Source: an uncultured Geobacteraceae bacterium
GTDB lineage: Bacteria > Desulfobacterota > Desulfuromonadia > Geobacterales > CAIOGM01
Direction: 5' to 3'
Assembly: GCA_903902345.1 (NCBI GenBank)
Contig: CAIUUR010000367.1
Span: forward strand, 1-33,802
DNA length: 33,802 nucleotides
Below the pieces are notes generated by a model. It ran no database searches. It was not told the DNA's origin and saw only the letters and a list, made by a program, of their open reading frames with translations. Positions 15,663 through 23,553 of the stretch are shown piece after piece. How positions within the stretch are numbered: position 1 is the stretch's first letter; the number at the start of each line of letters is the position of its first letter. A program made the translations under genes and the position numbers.

Positions 15663-16268
15663 ATGGGTTCCAGAACGAAACAGAGTGAACGTTGTCAACG
15701 GTGCCGGATGCGAATGGACCTCTGCTTCTGCCCGTCGATTCCGATATATGATCTTCCCACCCGCCTGGTCCTGGTGATGCACTATCGCGAAATCCCCAAG
15801 ACCACCGCCACGGGACCCCTGGCTCTGGTGGCGCTCCCCAACAGTGAGCTCCGGGTCCAGGGGGTTCGGGAGCAGATCCTGGATTTCGGGGATCTCAATA
15901 TCCCCGAAAGAAGGACCCTCTTTCTCTACCCGGACGAAGAGTCACCTGTTCTCAGTAGAGATTTTTTGGAGCAGGATCCCCGACCGATCACCCTGGTGGT
16001 TCCCGATGGAACCTGGTCCCAGGCGGCGCGCATGGGGAAACGGCTCCCCGGGTTGGAGCATGCGGAGAGAGTCCGGTTGCCCGAGGGGCGCCGTACACAA
16101 TGGGGCATCCGCAATGAGCCACATCCTCACGGACTGGCCACCTTCGAGGCCATTGCCCGGGCCTTCGGCATCATCGAATCACCGGATGTTCAGGCGGGAC
16201 TGGAAGAGCTCTTTCTGCTGATGGTGCGGAAGACGATTCAAGGGCAGAACCCGCAAAAAAAGTTGTAG
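15663..16268 (+). CDS. DTW-domain protein, tRNA-uridine aminocarboxypropyltransferase-like
   Basis: A 201-residue DTW-domain protein. DTW enzymes transfer the aminocarboxypropyl group of SAM to uridine in tRNA (acp3U; TapT/TuaA in E. coli). Evidence: N-terminal Cys cluster CQRCRMRMDLCFC, VLVMHYREIPKTTATG, the name-giving VPDGTWSQA, and the C-terminal RNEPHPHGLATFEAIA. The start at 15663 is chosen because the family begins just before the Cys cluster; AGAGAGA lies upstream. The enzyme should be cytoplasmic. A small element with terminal inverted repeats follows the stop. Confidence 0.88.
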   Translation: MGSRTKQSERCQRCRMRMDLCFCPSIPIYDLPTRLVLVMHYREIPKTTATGPLALVALPNSELRVQGVREQILDFGDLNIPERRTLFLYPDEESPVLSRDFLEQDPRPITLVVPDGTWSQAARMGKRLPGLEHAERVRLPEGRRTQWGIRNEPHPHGLATFEAIARAFGIIESPDVQAGLEELFLLMVRKTIQGQNPQKKL

Positions 16269-16277
16269 TATCCTAGA

Positions 16278-16462
16278 CCCCGTCCAGCTTAACGTTTCGG
16301 AACAATGGAACTATTCACCATACAGCTAAATGCTTTTAAAAAGCCTGTCGTCCCCGAAATCTTCTATCGGGGACCCATGGTTTTCAACGTCTGGATTCCC
16401 GATTACACCCTCGGGAATGACAACCGTTCACGGCAGACACCGAAAAAATAAGCTGGACGGGG
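16278..16462. mobile_element. MITE-like element with 14-bp terminal inverted repeats
   Basis: CCCCGTCCAGCTTA at 16278-16291 is the exact inverse of 16449-16462. Inside are two further perfect 8-bp hairpins, around GTCCCCGA/TCGGGGAC and ATTCCCGA/TCGGGAAT. The 185-base element has no coding potential and fills the space between the convergent DTW and exosortase genes. No target-site duplication was established. It may also act as a two-way terminator. Confidence 0.65.
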
Positions 16463-16464
16463 TA

Positions 16465-18084
16465 CTAACCGCGGACTCCGTAGCTGGGGAGGAGCGGGGC
16501 AAGCCGCTTGACGAAGTCGGTTACCTCTCCGAGGCATACGCCGAGATCTGTGGTTACATCGGTCTCCACGGTGACCACATACTGGGCACCCAGGAGTACA
16601 TCGGGGGAGTGCCACGACTCCAGCATCTGCCGGAAACGGCCGGCGGCCGTAGCGGGAAACGTGGTGAGTCCGCCGGGGGCGTCGACCTGAGAGGTGAAAT
16701 AGAGTAGGAGCCGTTTTCTCCCGTCCTTGGCGAAGAGCCTGACCTGAATGTCCCGGCCGGGGATGATTCCCACCAGTTTTTCCGAAGCGATGGGGAGCCG
16801 GTTCCATCCGGCGGCGGGATAGCACCCGTCCGGTTTATGAGGGTTGAGGCTCCAGCCGCTTTTTTTCCCGCGGTACGGCTCCCAGTAGAGGCTCCAGAGA
16901 TTGATGAGGGTACCCTGCTCCGTACGGTAGGTACGGTTCAGTCTGTCCGTGGGTCTCAGAAGATCCAGCTGGCTCTCCACAAACTCTCCCGAGCCCGTTT
17001 CGGCAAAGTTGCCGATATGGTTCGGCATATCCTTGAACGGCTTTCTTTCCGTCAGCGGCAGATGCCGGACATAGTGCCTCGCCATGACGGGCTGAATGAT
17101 CCCCCCCCCCACAAGGATGATCCCCAACGACGTCACCAGCAGATACTGGGGCATACGCCAGGGGAGCGCGACTCCGGATGATTCCTTCGTCACTTCCGGA
17201 CCCCGGGCTGCAACTGCTTTTTGCTCTCCCCGCGCAAGTATCCAGCCGATGGCCACCAGAGTCATCACTCCCAGTAGAAAGACAACGGCGCCGGTCATTT
17301 CGTGACGGCTCCCCATGGCGTACTGTGGCCCCAACTGGGCAACCATCAGCGCGGTGGCGACTACCCTGATAATGTTGAACAGTACCGCCAGGGGAATCGC
17401 CATGGCAGAAAGGAGCAGGGTGCGGAGCGGACCACAGCAGAGGAAGTAGCCGAAAGCGGCGGCGGTCGCCAGCATGATCCAGAGAGAGCGTATTCCGCTG
17501 CAGGCGTCGGCGACCCCCAGGGAGGTTGTCGCCAGATGCAGCATATTCCCTTCCTGAAAGACCGGAATCCCGCATTCGCGGACGATCCGGGTGGCGGCAG
17601 TGGAGACGACGCTCCGGAGCGGCAGGGTGATCTGATTCGTCATGTTCTCCGGCAACGGCACGCAGAAGCAGAGAAAGAGAAGTGGAAAAATGAACCGGGC
17701 AACCAGCGCTTTTCCTCCCAAGGATAAGCTGAGCCCGTAGATGACGATCAGCAGGCCGAGTCCGGTGATGCATTGCACTCCCAGTCCCCCCGGCAAAAGG
17801 GCATAGCGGTACCAGAGCCCCACCACCACCAGGGTTGCACCGGTACCGACAACGGGTACCCCCCACCAGGATGGCGTATAACTCTCATGGGGATATTTTT
17901 TTCTGATTTCATAGGCGGCATACAGCGAAACCAGAGGGACGACGAAACCGTGGGAATAATCTTCGACTCCCTGGTACACATCCACGAGGAGGGAAACGGT
18001 TGCCCAGCCGAAAGCCGCAAGGGTGCATACCAGGATAAGGGTAGAGAGGGCAAAGGGGGTAAGCAGACTCTTTTTCATGTTCAC
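16465..18084 (-). CDS. Exosortase fused to an EpsI domain
   Basis: Exosortases are multi-span membrane proteases thought to cut PEP-CTERM-like sorting signals. The N-terminal half (about residues 10-285) is mostly membrane segments and has the catalytic set: Cys195 in VADACSGIRS, Arg240 in FNIIRVVAT and His261 in GSRHEMTGA. After another membrane segment (about 313-335) comes an EpsI-type domain (about 345-535) with an aromatic-rich block LWSLYWEPY. Fusions of this kind occur in known exosortase subtypes. The start codon is GTG at 18084, which overlaps the TPR gene stop (GTGA); an ATG at 18078 is an alternative. No PEP-CTERM substrate gene is seen in the window. Confidence 0.92.
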   Translation of the reverse strand: MNMKKSLLTPFALSTLILVCTLAAFGWATVSLLVDVYQGVEDYSHGFVVPLVSLYAAYEIRKKYPHESYTPSWWGVPVVGTGATLVVVGLWYRYALLPGGLGVQCITGLGLLIVIYGLSLSLGGKALVARFIFPLLFLCFCVPLPENMTNQITLPLRSVVSTAATRIVRECGIPVFQEGNMLHLATTSLGVADACSGIRSLWIMLATAAAFGYFLCCGPLRTLLLSAMAIPLAVLFNIIRVVATALMVAQLGPQYAMGSRHEMTGAVVFLLGVMTLVAIGWILARGEQKAVAARGPEVTKESSGVALPWRMPQYLLVTSLGIILVGGGIIQPVMARHYVRHLPLTERKPFKDMPNHIGNFAETGSGEFVESQLDLLRPTDRLNRTYRTEQGTLINLWSLYWEPYRGKKSGWSLNPHKPDGCYPAAGWNRLPIASEKLVGIIPGRDIQVRLFAKDGRKRLLLYFTSQVDAPGGLTTFPATAAGRFRQMLESWHSPDVLLGAQYVVTVETDVTTDLGVCLGEVTDFVKRLAPLLPSYGVRG

Positions 18085-19655
18085 AATTTCCCTTTCTGCA
18101 TCAAATCGCGCGCCTGAATCGCGCCGTCAAAAGTGCCCGAGATCCGGAGCGCTGCCGCCAGTTCCCTTTTCCCTGCATCCTGTCTACCGCTCTTGATGAG
18201 CGCCGCTCCCAGATGGTAATGGTGGAGCGGGTTGCCGGGCATCCCTACCGTCGCCTGTTTCAGGAGCGGCAGGGCGGTGTCGATCTTTCCCTGCCGGAAC
18301 AGGGTCCACCCCAGGGTATCGGCCACCGTGGGATCCTTGGGATGTTTATTATAGAGCCGCGCCGCCAGGGGGGCCGACCGCTCCATATCGAAGCCATGCT
18401 CAGCGTTGAGACTGGCGACATTGTTCATGGCCCGTTCGTGGTTCGGCGCCCGCTTCAGGGCCTCTTCATACTCTTTCAGGGCGGCGATATACTCCTTGTG
18501 TCGCATCTTCAGGTCCCCCAGGGCGAGGCAGGGCTCCGGAGATGGTGATTCGGAGGCGATGGCCCGGAGTACGCTTTCGGCGTCACCGGAACGATCCACC
18601 CCCTCCAGCGCCTGGGCCTGCAGGTACTTCAGCTGCTGGTCATGGGGGTTCTTCTTCAGTCCGGCGTCGATCGCCTGGAGAGCTTCGGAGAAGACGCGCT
18701 GTCGCAGCAGGAGGGTAATCAGCTGCTGCCGCAGTTCCGGTGAGGCGAACTCCTTTCCCATGATTGCGCGGCACTCTGCCAGGGCTTGCTCCTGTTTTCC
18801 CATTGAGCTGTAGGTCTGGGCCAGCAGCAGGGTGGGTTCTAGTTGGTCCGGAGCCAGCCGGGCTGCTTCCCGGGCCTCCGCCAGAGCCGTTGTCGGATCC
18901 TTCAGGGCAAAGGCCAGGCGCCCCAGCTCCAGGTGGGCCGAGAACGATTTCGGATCGATCCGGAGCGACTCCCGGTAGGCGTCGCGGGCTTCGGCCGGGC
19001 TTCCCAGTTGCCAGTAGGAGCGGGCCAGCCAGAGATGTGCTTCCGAATCACCCCGGTTCTGCTTGATGGCGTTGCGCAGTTCCAGGGTCGCCTCCCGGAA
19101 TTTCTTTTCCTTGTAGTACTGTTGGGCGCTGGCCATGTAGCCGGAGCTCTCGGACGTAAGCTGCAGCGAGTTGTTGTAGCGGTTTACCCCCCAGGCTCCC
19201 CCCAGGATAGTGCAGGCTAACACTCCCACAACAGAGAACTTCATGATATTTTTTCTGAGCCACCACCGGTAAAAATTTGTTCCGGCCTGATTCTCTCCTC
19301 TGCGGTTGCGGTAGTACTGCCGGGCCATGACGAGGTCCAGGGTAACGAAGGCGGTTACGAGCAGGAGCAGTCCGCCACCCCAGAGCGCCTTTTTTGTGCC
19401 TGCCAGGCGGACTAGGGCAATGGGCATGACGAAGGTATGCTTCTGCAGGAGGAGGGCGAGGGAAACAACCACCGTCACGCATCCGATGAGGGTGAGTTTG
19501 GCCCTGTTCTCCGCCGCCCACCACCGGATAAAGGGCCATCCCCCCACGGCGCGACTCCGGGTGTTACGATAAAAACTCCAGGCCATATTCAGGTCGAAGA
19601 AGAGAAGCCCGGCAACCACCAGGATCAGCAGCGACCATATCATCATAAGCGACAT
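18081..19655 (-). CDS. Membrane-anchored TPR protein of an exosortase locus
   Basis: A 524-residue protein. Its N-terminus has an internal duplication: residues 9-67 and 95-153 each hold a membrane helix ending in DLxMA, then YRNxR, an RWW motif and a second helix. Residues from about 165 to 510 are tandem TPR helices (for example AEARDAYRESLRIDPKSFSA, and ALKEYEEALKRAPNHERAMN). TPR proteins often accompany exosortases in exopolysaccharide and PEP-CTERM loci and probably act as scaffolds. GAGGT lies 7-8 bases before the ATG at 19655. The stop overlaps the exosortase start, so the two are coupled. The exact role is not known. Confidence 0.88.
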   Translation of the reverse strand: MSLMMIWSLLILVVAGLLFFDLNMAWSFYRNTRSRAVGGWPFIRWWAAENRAKLTLIGCVTVVVSLALLLQKHTFVMPIALVRLAGTKKALWGGGLLLLVTAFVTLDLVMARQYYRNRRGENQAGTNFYRWWLRKNIMKFSVVGVLACTILGGAWGVNRYNNSLQLTSESSGYMASAQQYYKEKKFREATLELRNAIKQNRGDSEAHLWLARSYWQLGSPAEARDAYRESLRIDPKSFSAHLELGRLAFALKDPTTALAEAREAARLAPDQLEPTLLLAQTYSSMGKQEQALAECRAIMGKEFASPELRQQLITLLLRQRVFSEALQAIDAGLKKNPHDQQLKYLQAQALEGVDRSGDAESVLRAIASESPSPEPCLALGDLKMRHKEYIAALKEYEEALKRAPNHERAMNNVASLNAEHGFDMERSAPLAARLYNKHPKDPTVADTLGWTLFRQGKIDTALPLLKQATVGMPGNPLHHYHLGAALIKSGRQDAGKRELAAALRISGTFDGAIQARDLMQKGKL

Positions 19656-19830
19656 ACTGGGTACCTCGTTGGAGAGTCTGATTTTCCGGTGCGGCGAGAA
19701 TGGGCACGGGGAATAAAGCTAACACTATACATCATGTCTTAGCGGTTGAGTATAGATTATCAACGGAATTGATCCCGTGGGTGGGACATCATCCCGGAGA
19801 TTTGTCCTGAGCGGAGTGGAAGGGAGTGGG
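19656..19830. other. Upstream region of the TPR-exosortase operon
   Basis: No gene is supported. On the minus strand TATAGT (19724-19729) is a possible -10 box for the TPR gene, but the -35 match is poor. At 19803-19825 a CCTGAGC...GAAGGG stretch resembles one diverged unit of the tandem repeat at the right edge of the window. Confidence 0.35.
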
Positions 19831-19950
19831 ATGACCTATCGCCTGGAGAGTGTACAGAAGGTGGGACACGCGATCATGGCGGAGACAACGAAGGATCCCG
19901 GCGCCTACGGTATTCTGACGCGACAGCTGCGGGAGGTGGCGGAACGTTGA
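19831..19950 (+). CDS. Short ORF, possible 3' gene fragment
   Basis: Thirty-nine codons (MTYRLESVQKVGHAIMAETT, ending LTRQLREVAER). The composition looks protein-like, with an amphipathic helix pattern, but it is not recognised. The frame is open upstream only to 19756, through a repeat-like stretch and without a good start. It ends exactly where similarity to hsdS on the other strand breaks off, so it may be the tail of a gene left by a rearrangement. Confidence 0.3.
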   Translation: MTYRLESVQKVGHAIMAETTKDPGAYGILTRQLREVAER

Positions 19951-20163
19951 CCACACCCAGCCATTTGGCAAACTGAAATACTCTTCAGTATCTGCAATTT
20001 CTGGTAGTGGCACTTGTTTCGTAAGTATTCCTCGTTGTGTCAGGTGCGCTTTCTCCTTTGTGATTCTCCCCAAAAGAACGCCGGCTGGTTCGTCATCAGG
20101 ATCTTGCGGCGCCAACTTCCCGCGCACGGCCAACTCCGAAATAAACCCACATTCATCAGTCAT
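19951..20163 (-). pseudogene. Truncated hsdS (type I restriction specificity subunit, 5' stub)
   Basis: From the ATG at 20163 the frame gives ISELAVRGKLAPQDPDDEPA, then LLGRITKEKAHL, PLPEIAD and FSLPNGWVWST, the standard opening of many HsdS proteins up to the start of the first target-recognition domain. Similarity ends at about residue 70 of a usual 400 or more. The frame runs on to 19789 through unrelated sequence. It overlaps the RhuM-Fic stop by a few bases, the expected order for such loci. No hsdM is seen. This is clearly non-functional as a specificity subunit. Confidence 0.85.
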
Positions 20164-21130
20164 TACTCCGGTTGATGAGGTTGACGATGACCTTGACGAT
20201 AGCCTCTTTCTCGTCTGGACGGCTCCCGGCAATGAGCAGGGTGAGCGCCACCAGGGCATTGTCAGCCAGTCGTTTGGTGCCGTCGGGCCGGTAGAGGATA
20301 TCATTGCGGCTGAGGAAATAGATGAACAGTGCAGCAGCAATCCGTTTGTTCCCGTCGCTGAAGGCGTGGTTTTTGACTATGAAGTAAAGGAGATTAGCGG
20401 CTTTCTCCTCAACGCTGGGATAAAGCTCCTTGCCGTCGAAGGTCTGGTAGATGGTGGCGAGGGCACTCTTGAATCCCTGGTCTTTTTCTATGCCGAAGAG
20501 ACCGTCAAATTCACCCTTCATGCCGGTGACAATGGTTATCCCCTCTTCGTAGCCAATGGTGTAACGCAACTCACCGGTGAGTCCTTCGATTGTCAGCGTG
20601 CCGTGATCGTACCGGTCAAGCAGCGTCAGGGCATAGGCATAGTCGGTGATGACCGCAAGGACATCCTTGCCGGTATCAGTAACCAGTTCATGGCTGGTCA
20701 GGGTGCGGGCCAGCAGTTCCATGGTCTGCCGCATCTCCCGAAGTTTGGTGCTCTCCTCGCGTAGCCGCTGTTCGTTAACCGTGTACCCGTTCACGATGTG
20801 AGAGTGCAGAATTCGGGTGGCCCACTGGCGAAAGCGGGTACCCTGTTGGGATTTGACCCGGTAGCCGACGGAGATGATGACATCAAGATTGAAATAGTCG
20901 ACTTGATATGTTTTCCCGTCCGATGCAGTTGTTGCAAATTTTGCAACAACTGCATCGTGGGCTAACTCTCCTTCCAAAAAAACATTACGCAGATGTCTGG
21001 AGATAACCGATTTGTCTCGGCTGAAGAGTTCCGTCATCTGATTGAGAGAAAGCCAGACGGTTTCCTGATCCAGATGAACCTGAAGGCCGGATTCGCCGTT
21101 AGTGGATTGATAAATGACAACGTCACCCAT
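20156..21130 (-). CDS. RhuM-family protein with C-terminal Fic/Doc domain
   Basis: A 324-residue protein. The N-terminal part (about 5-125) is RhuM-like: VWLSLNQMTELFSRDKSVIS, DYFNLDVIISVGYRVKS and TRFRQWATRILHSHI. The C-terminal part (about 190-324) is a Fic/Doc domain whose active-site loop HAFSDGNKR lies at residues 255-263, with catalytic His255 intact. Fic domains usually transfer AMP or phosphate to proteins. Such fusions are common inside type I restriction loci, often between hsdR and hsdS, as here. The ATG at 21130 is preferred (AGAGGGGGG upstream) over GTG at 21136, which overlaps the hsdR stop. It is the only intact gene in a decayed locus. Confidence 0.9.
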   Translation of the reverse strand: MGDVVIYQSTNGESGLQVHLDQETVWLSLNQMTELFSRDKSVISRHLRNVFLEGELAHDAVVAKFATTASDGKTYQVDYFNLDVIISVGYRVKSQQGTRFRQWATRILHSHIVNGYTVNEQRLREESTKLREMRQTMELLARTLTSHELVTDTGKDVLAVITDYAYALTLLDRYDHGTLTIEGLTGELRYTIGYEEGITIVTGMKGEFDGLFGIEKDQGFKSALATIYQTFDGKELYPSVEEKAANLLYFIVKNHAFSDGNKRIAAALFIYFLSRNDILYRPDGTKRLADNALVALTLLIAGSRPDEKEAIVKVIVNLINRSND

Positions 21131-21132
21131 GG

Positions 21133-21951
21133 TCACCCCCCTCTTCCCAACGCCGCCGTCAGTTGAGCCTTCAACCGTTCACGTATATCATCCGCTTCGG
21201 CCATGATCCGCCGATAGTTGGCCAGCAGTTCATCGGGGTCACGGATAATCCGCTCGTAGATGCCGCCGAAGGTATGGCGGTCACCGCTGTTGTTGAAGTC
21301 GATCTCGCTGATCTTGTTGATCACCTGGCGCAGCAGCGTGCCGGACTTCATGTAGTTGCAGGCGTCCTCGAACACATTGCGCACGACTCTGGCGCGCTCG
21401 CCTGCCGGTCCGTGGATGACCAGTTTCTCCTTCAACGTGGGGAAGAGCTGGGAGTTGACGAACTCCGACAGGGTATCGCCGGTAATCCCCTCGGGATCTT
21501 CGGCCCAGGCTCGCCGGCGCAGCTGCTCCGGTAGCGGCGAGCCGCCAGATGATCTGGAAGGTTGTATAGGTCTTTCCTGTGCCGGTCGCCATGACAAGGA
21601 GCACGCGCCTTTGACCGTTGGCCACTGCCTCAATGGTCCGGTTAATGGCGTCGATCTGATAGTAACGAGGCTCTTTTCCGGTTAGATCTTCGTGGTAGGG
21701 CTGAACGACAAGTTTCTCCGCTTCATCCTTGATGCCGCGAAACGTTTTATAGCGTCTCCAGAGCTCTTCCGGAGGGGGAAATAAAGGAAGGGGAAATTCC
21801 GTCTCGATATCTTCGCCCGTGGCTGACAGTATGATTGTTGTCCTTGGCTTCCACGATGGCGACAGGGACGCCCGGCGCCCTGTAGGGCAGCGGTAATGAA
21901 CAGATTGCAGATATCCGCTTCACTGAGCTTTTTTCTCTCTGTGCTCTTCAT
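21133..21951 (-). pseudogene. hsdR (type I restriction endonuclease subunit), reduced by several internal deletions and frameshifts
   Basis: Pieces of one HsdR appear in order but in three frames: the N-terminus from 21951 (MKSTERKKLSEADICNLFI); a short block with the nuclease-core motif VAIVEAKDNNHTVSHG near 21860-21815; a block from about 21810 to 21545 (EPRYYQIDAINRTIEAV, then Walker A in VMATGTGKTYTT); and the C-terminal part from about 21540 to the stop at 21133 (GDTLSEFVNSQLFPTL, then VINKISEIDFNN). A whole HsdR has roughly 750-1000 residues; about 270 codons remain. The gene begins 15 bases after the slyX stop. It cannot encode an active translocase. Confidence 0.88.
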
Positions 21952-21966
21952 GGGAAACTCGATAGT

Positions 21967-22170
21967 TCAGTAGTGGGGCGGCGGCTCTTCCTCTTCCTCC
22001 GTCCGGTTCATGGAGGGGAGCGCCTGCCGCATCTGCTCCCGAATTTGCGCCATCTCCTGCTCCAGTCTTTCCAGCGCCAACTCCTGCCTGCAGACGATAT
22101 CGTTCAGCTCCTGAATCGTCCGCTCCTGGTGCATGAAGCGGATCTCCAGGTCGGTAATCTGTTCCTTCAT
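21967..22170 (-). CDS. slyX: SlyX family protein
   Basis: A 67-residue, mostly coiled-coil protein (residues about 3-50, LEIRFMHQERTIQELNDIV followed by heptad leucines) with the Pro-rich, acidic C-terminus ending PPPHY that is typical of SlyX. The function of the family is unknown. Its ATG at 22170 directly follows the stop of the response regulator (22171-22173), so it is probably the third gene of the kinase-regulator operon. Confidence 0.88.
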   Translation of the reverse strand: MKEQITDLEIRFMHQERTIQELNDIVCRQELALERLEQEMAQIREQMRQALPSMNRTEEEEEPPPHY

Positions 22171-23553
22171 CTAATCCTCCCGCCGTTTTCCCGGCTTGTT
22201 CATGCCGAATTTTTCCAGGCGGTACTGGAGAGTCTTGTAGGACATCCCCAGAAGTTGAGCCGCCCGGCCAATGACACCGTTGGCCCGCTCCATCGCCTTG
22301 GCAATGAGCTCCCGCTCCAGCTCCTCGAACTGGATACCCTCCGGCGGCAGGTCGAAGGAGAGCCCTCCCATCCCCCCCGGCCCCTCCCGCAGCTCCAGGG
22401 GGAGATCTTCCGGCTGGATGTAATCGCTCTCCGCCATGAGCACCCCCCGCTCCACCACCGACTCCAGTTCCCGCACGTTGCCGGGCCAGGGGTAGTTCAT
22501 GATCAGCTTCAGGGCCGGCTTGGCGATCCCCTTCAGCGGGACCGCGGCATGCTTGTTGAACTTGTTAACAAAAAAGTCGGCCAGGGTCACGATGTCGTTC
22601 CCCCGGTCCCGTAAGGGGGGGAGGGTGATCCGGATGACGTTGAGCCGGTAGAAGAGATCCTCGCGGAAGTTCCCCTTCTTGATCTCCTGCTCCAGACCCT
22701 TGTTGGTGGCGGAGATGATCCGGACGTCGATGGGGACGTTGACCTTTCCCCCCACCCTCCGGATCTCCTTCTCCTGGATGGCGCGAAGGAGCTTCACCTG
22801 CATCCCCATGCTGATCTCGCCGATCTCATCCAAAAAGACTGTTCCCCCCGATGCGGCCTCGAAGATCCCGATCTCGCGGCTGCTGGCGCCGGTGAAGGAG
22901 CCCTTTTCGTGGCCGAAGAGCTCGCTCTCGATGAGGGTCTCGGGGATGGCGGCGCAGTTGATGGCGAAGAAGAGCTTTTCCCGGCGGTGGCTGTTGTCGT
23001 GAATGGCACGGGCCACCAGCTCCTTCCCCGTCCCCGACTCGCCGTAGATGAGGGCCGTGGAGGTGGAGGGGGCGATCTTCTTGATGATCCGAAAGACCTC
23101 CCGCATGGTGGGATGGTCGCCGATGATGGTGGGGATGTGATGGGTTTCCGCCAGCTTTCGGTTCAGCGCCTCGTTCTCCCGGAGCAGCATCAGGTGGTCA
23201 AATGCCCGCTGCAGGGTCAGGAGGAGATCCTGGCGTTCCAGCGGCTTTTCCAGATAGTCGAAGGCCCCCTTCTTCATCGCCTCCACAGCGGAGTCGATGG
23301 TGCCATGGGCGGTCATCATCACCACAGTCTGTTGAGTATTGGCTTCAATCACCGCCTCCAGGAGTTCCATTCCCGACATCCCCTGCATCTTCAGGTCGGT
23401 GAGGATAACGTCAAAGGAGCTCCCTTCCAGCGCCAGAAGCGCCTCGCGTCCCCCCGGCACAGCGACAACCCCGTACCCGGACCCCTTCAGGATGGTTGAG
23501 AGGATCTCCCGCTGTCCCCGTTCATCGTCAACGATCAGAATCGTACCGCTCAT
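22171..23553 (-). CDS. Sigma-54-dependent response regulator (NtrC/ZraR type)
   Basis: A 460-residue activator with three domains: a receiver (1-120) with acidic pocket DDE at 9-11 and phospho-acceptor Asp53; a central AAA+ domain (about 140-380) with Walker A GESGTGKE at 171-178, the sigma-54 contact loop GSFTGA at 218-223, and Walker B GGTVFLDEIGE; and a C-terminal Fis-type helix-turn-helix (AAQLLGMSYKTLQYRLEKFG). The loop has Ser where most members have Ala (GAFTGA). The start overlaps the stop of the kinase gene by 4 bases (ATGA). It should activate sigma-54 promoters when phosphorylated by the neighbouring kinase; the targets are unknown. Confidence 0.95.
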   Translation of the reverse strand: MSGTILIVDDERGQREILSTILKGSGYGVVAVPGGREALLALEGSSFDVILTDLKMQGMSGMELLEAVIEANTQQTVVMMTAHGTIDSAVEAMKKGAFDYLEKPLERQDLLLTLQRAFDHLMLLRENEALNRKLAETHHIPTIIGDHPTMREVFRIIKKIAPSTSTALIYGESGTGKELVARAIHDNSHRREKLFFAINCAAIPETLIESELFGHEKGSFTGASSREIGIFEAASGGTVFLDEIGEISMGMQVKLLRAIQEKEIRRVGGKVNVPIDVRIISATNKGLEQEIKKGNFREDLFYRLNVIRITLPPLRDRGNDIVTLADFFVNKFNKHAAVPLKGIAKPALKLIMNYPWPGNVRELESVVERGVLMAESDYIQPEDLPLELREGPGGMGGLSFDLPPEGIQFEELERELIAKAMERANGVIGRAAQLLGMSYKTLQYRLEKFGMNKPGKRRED

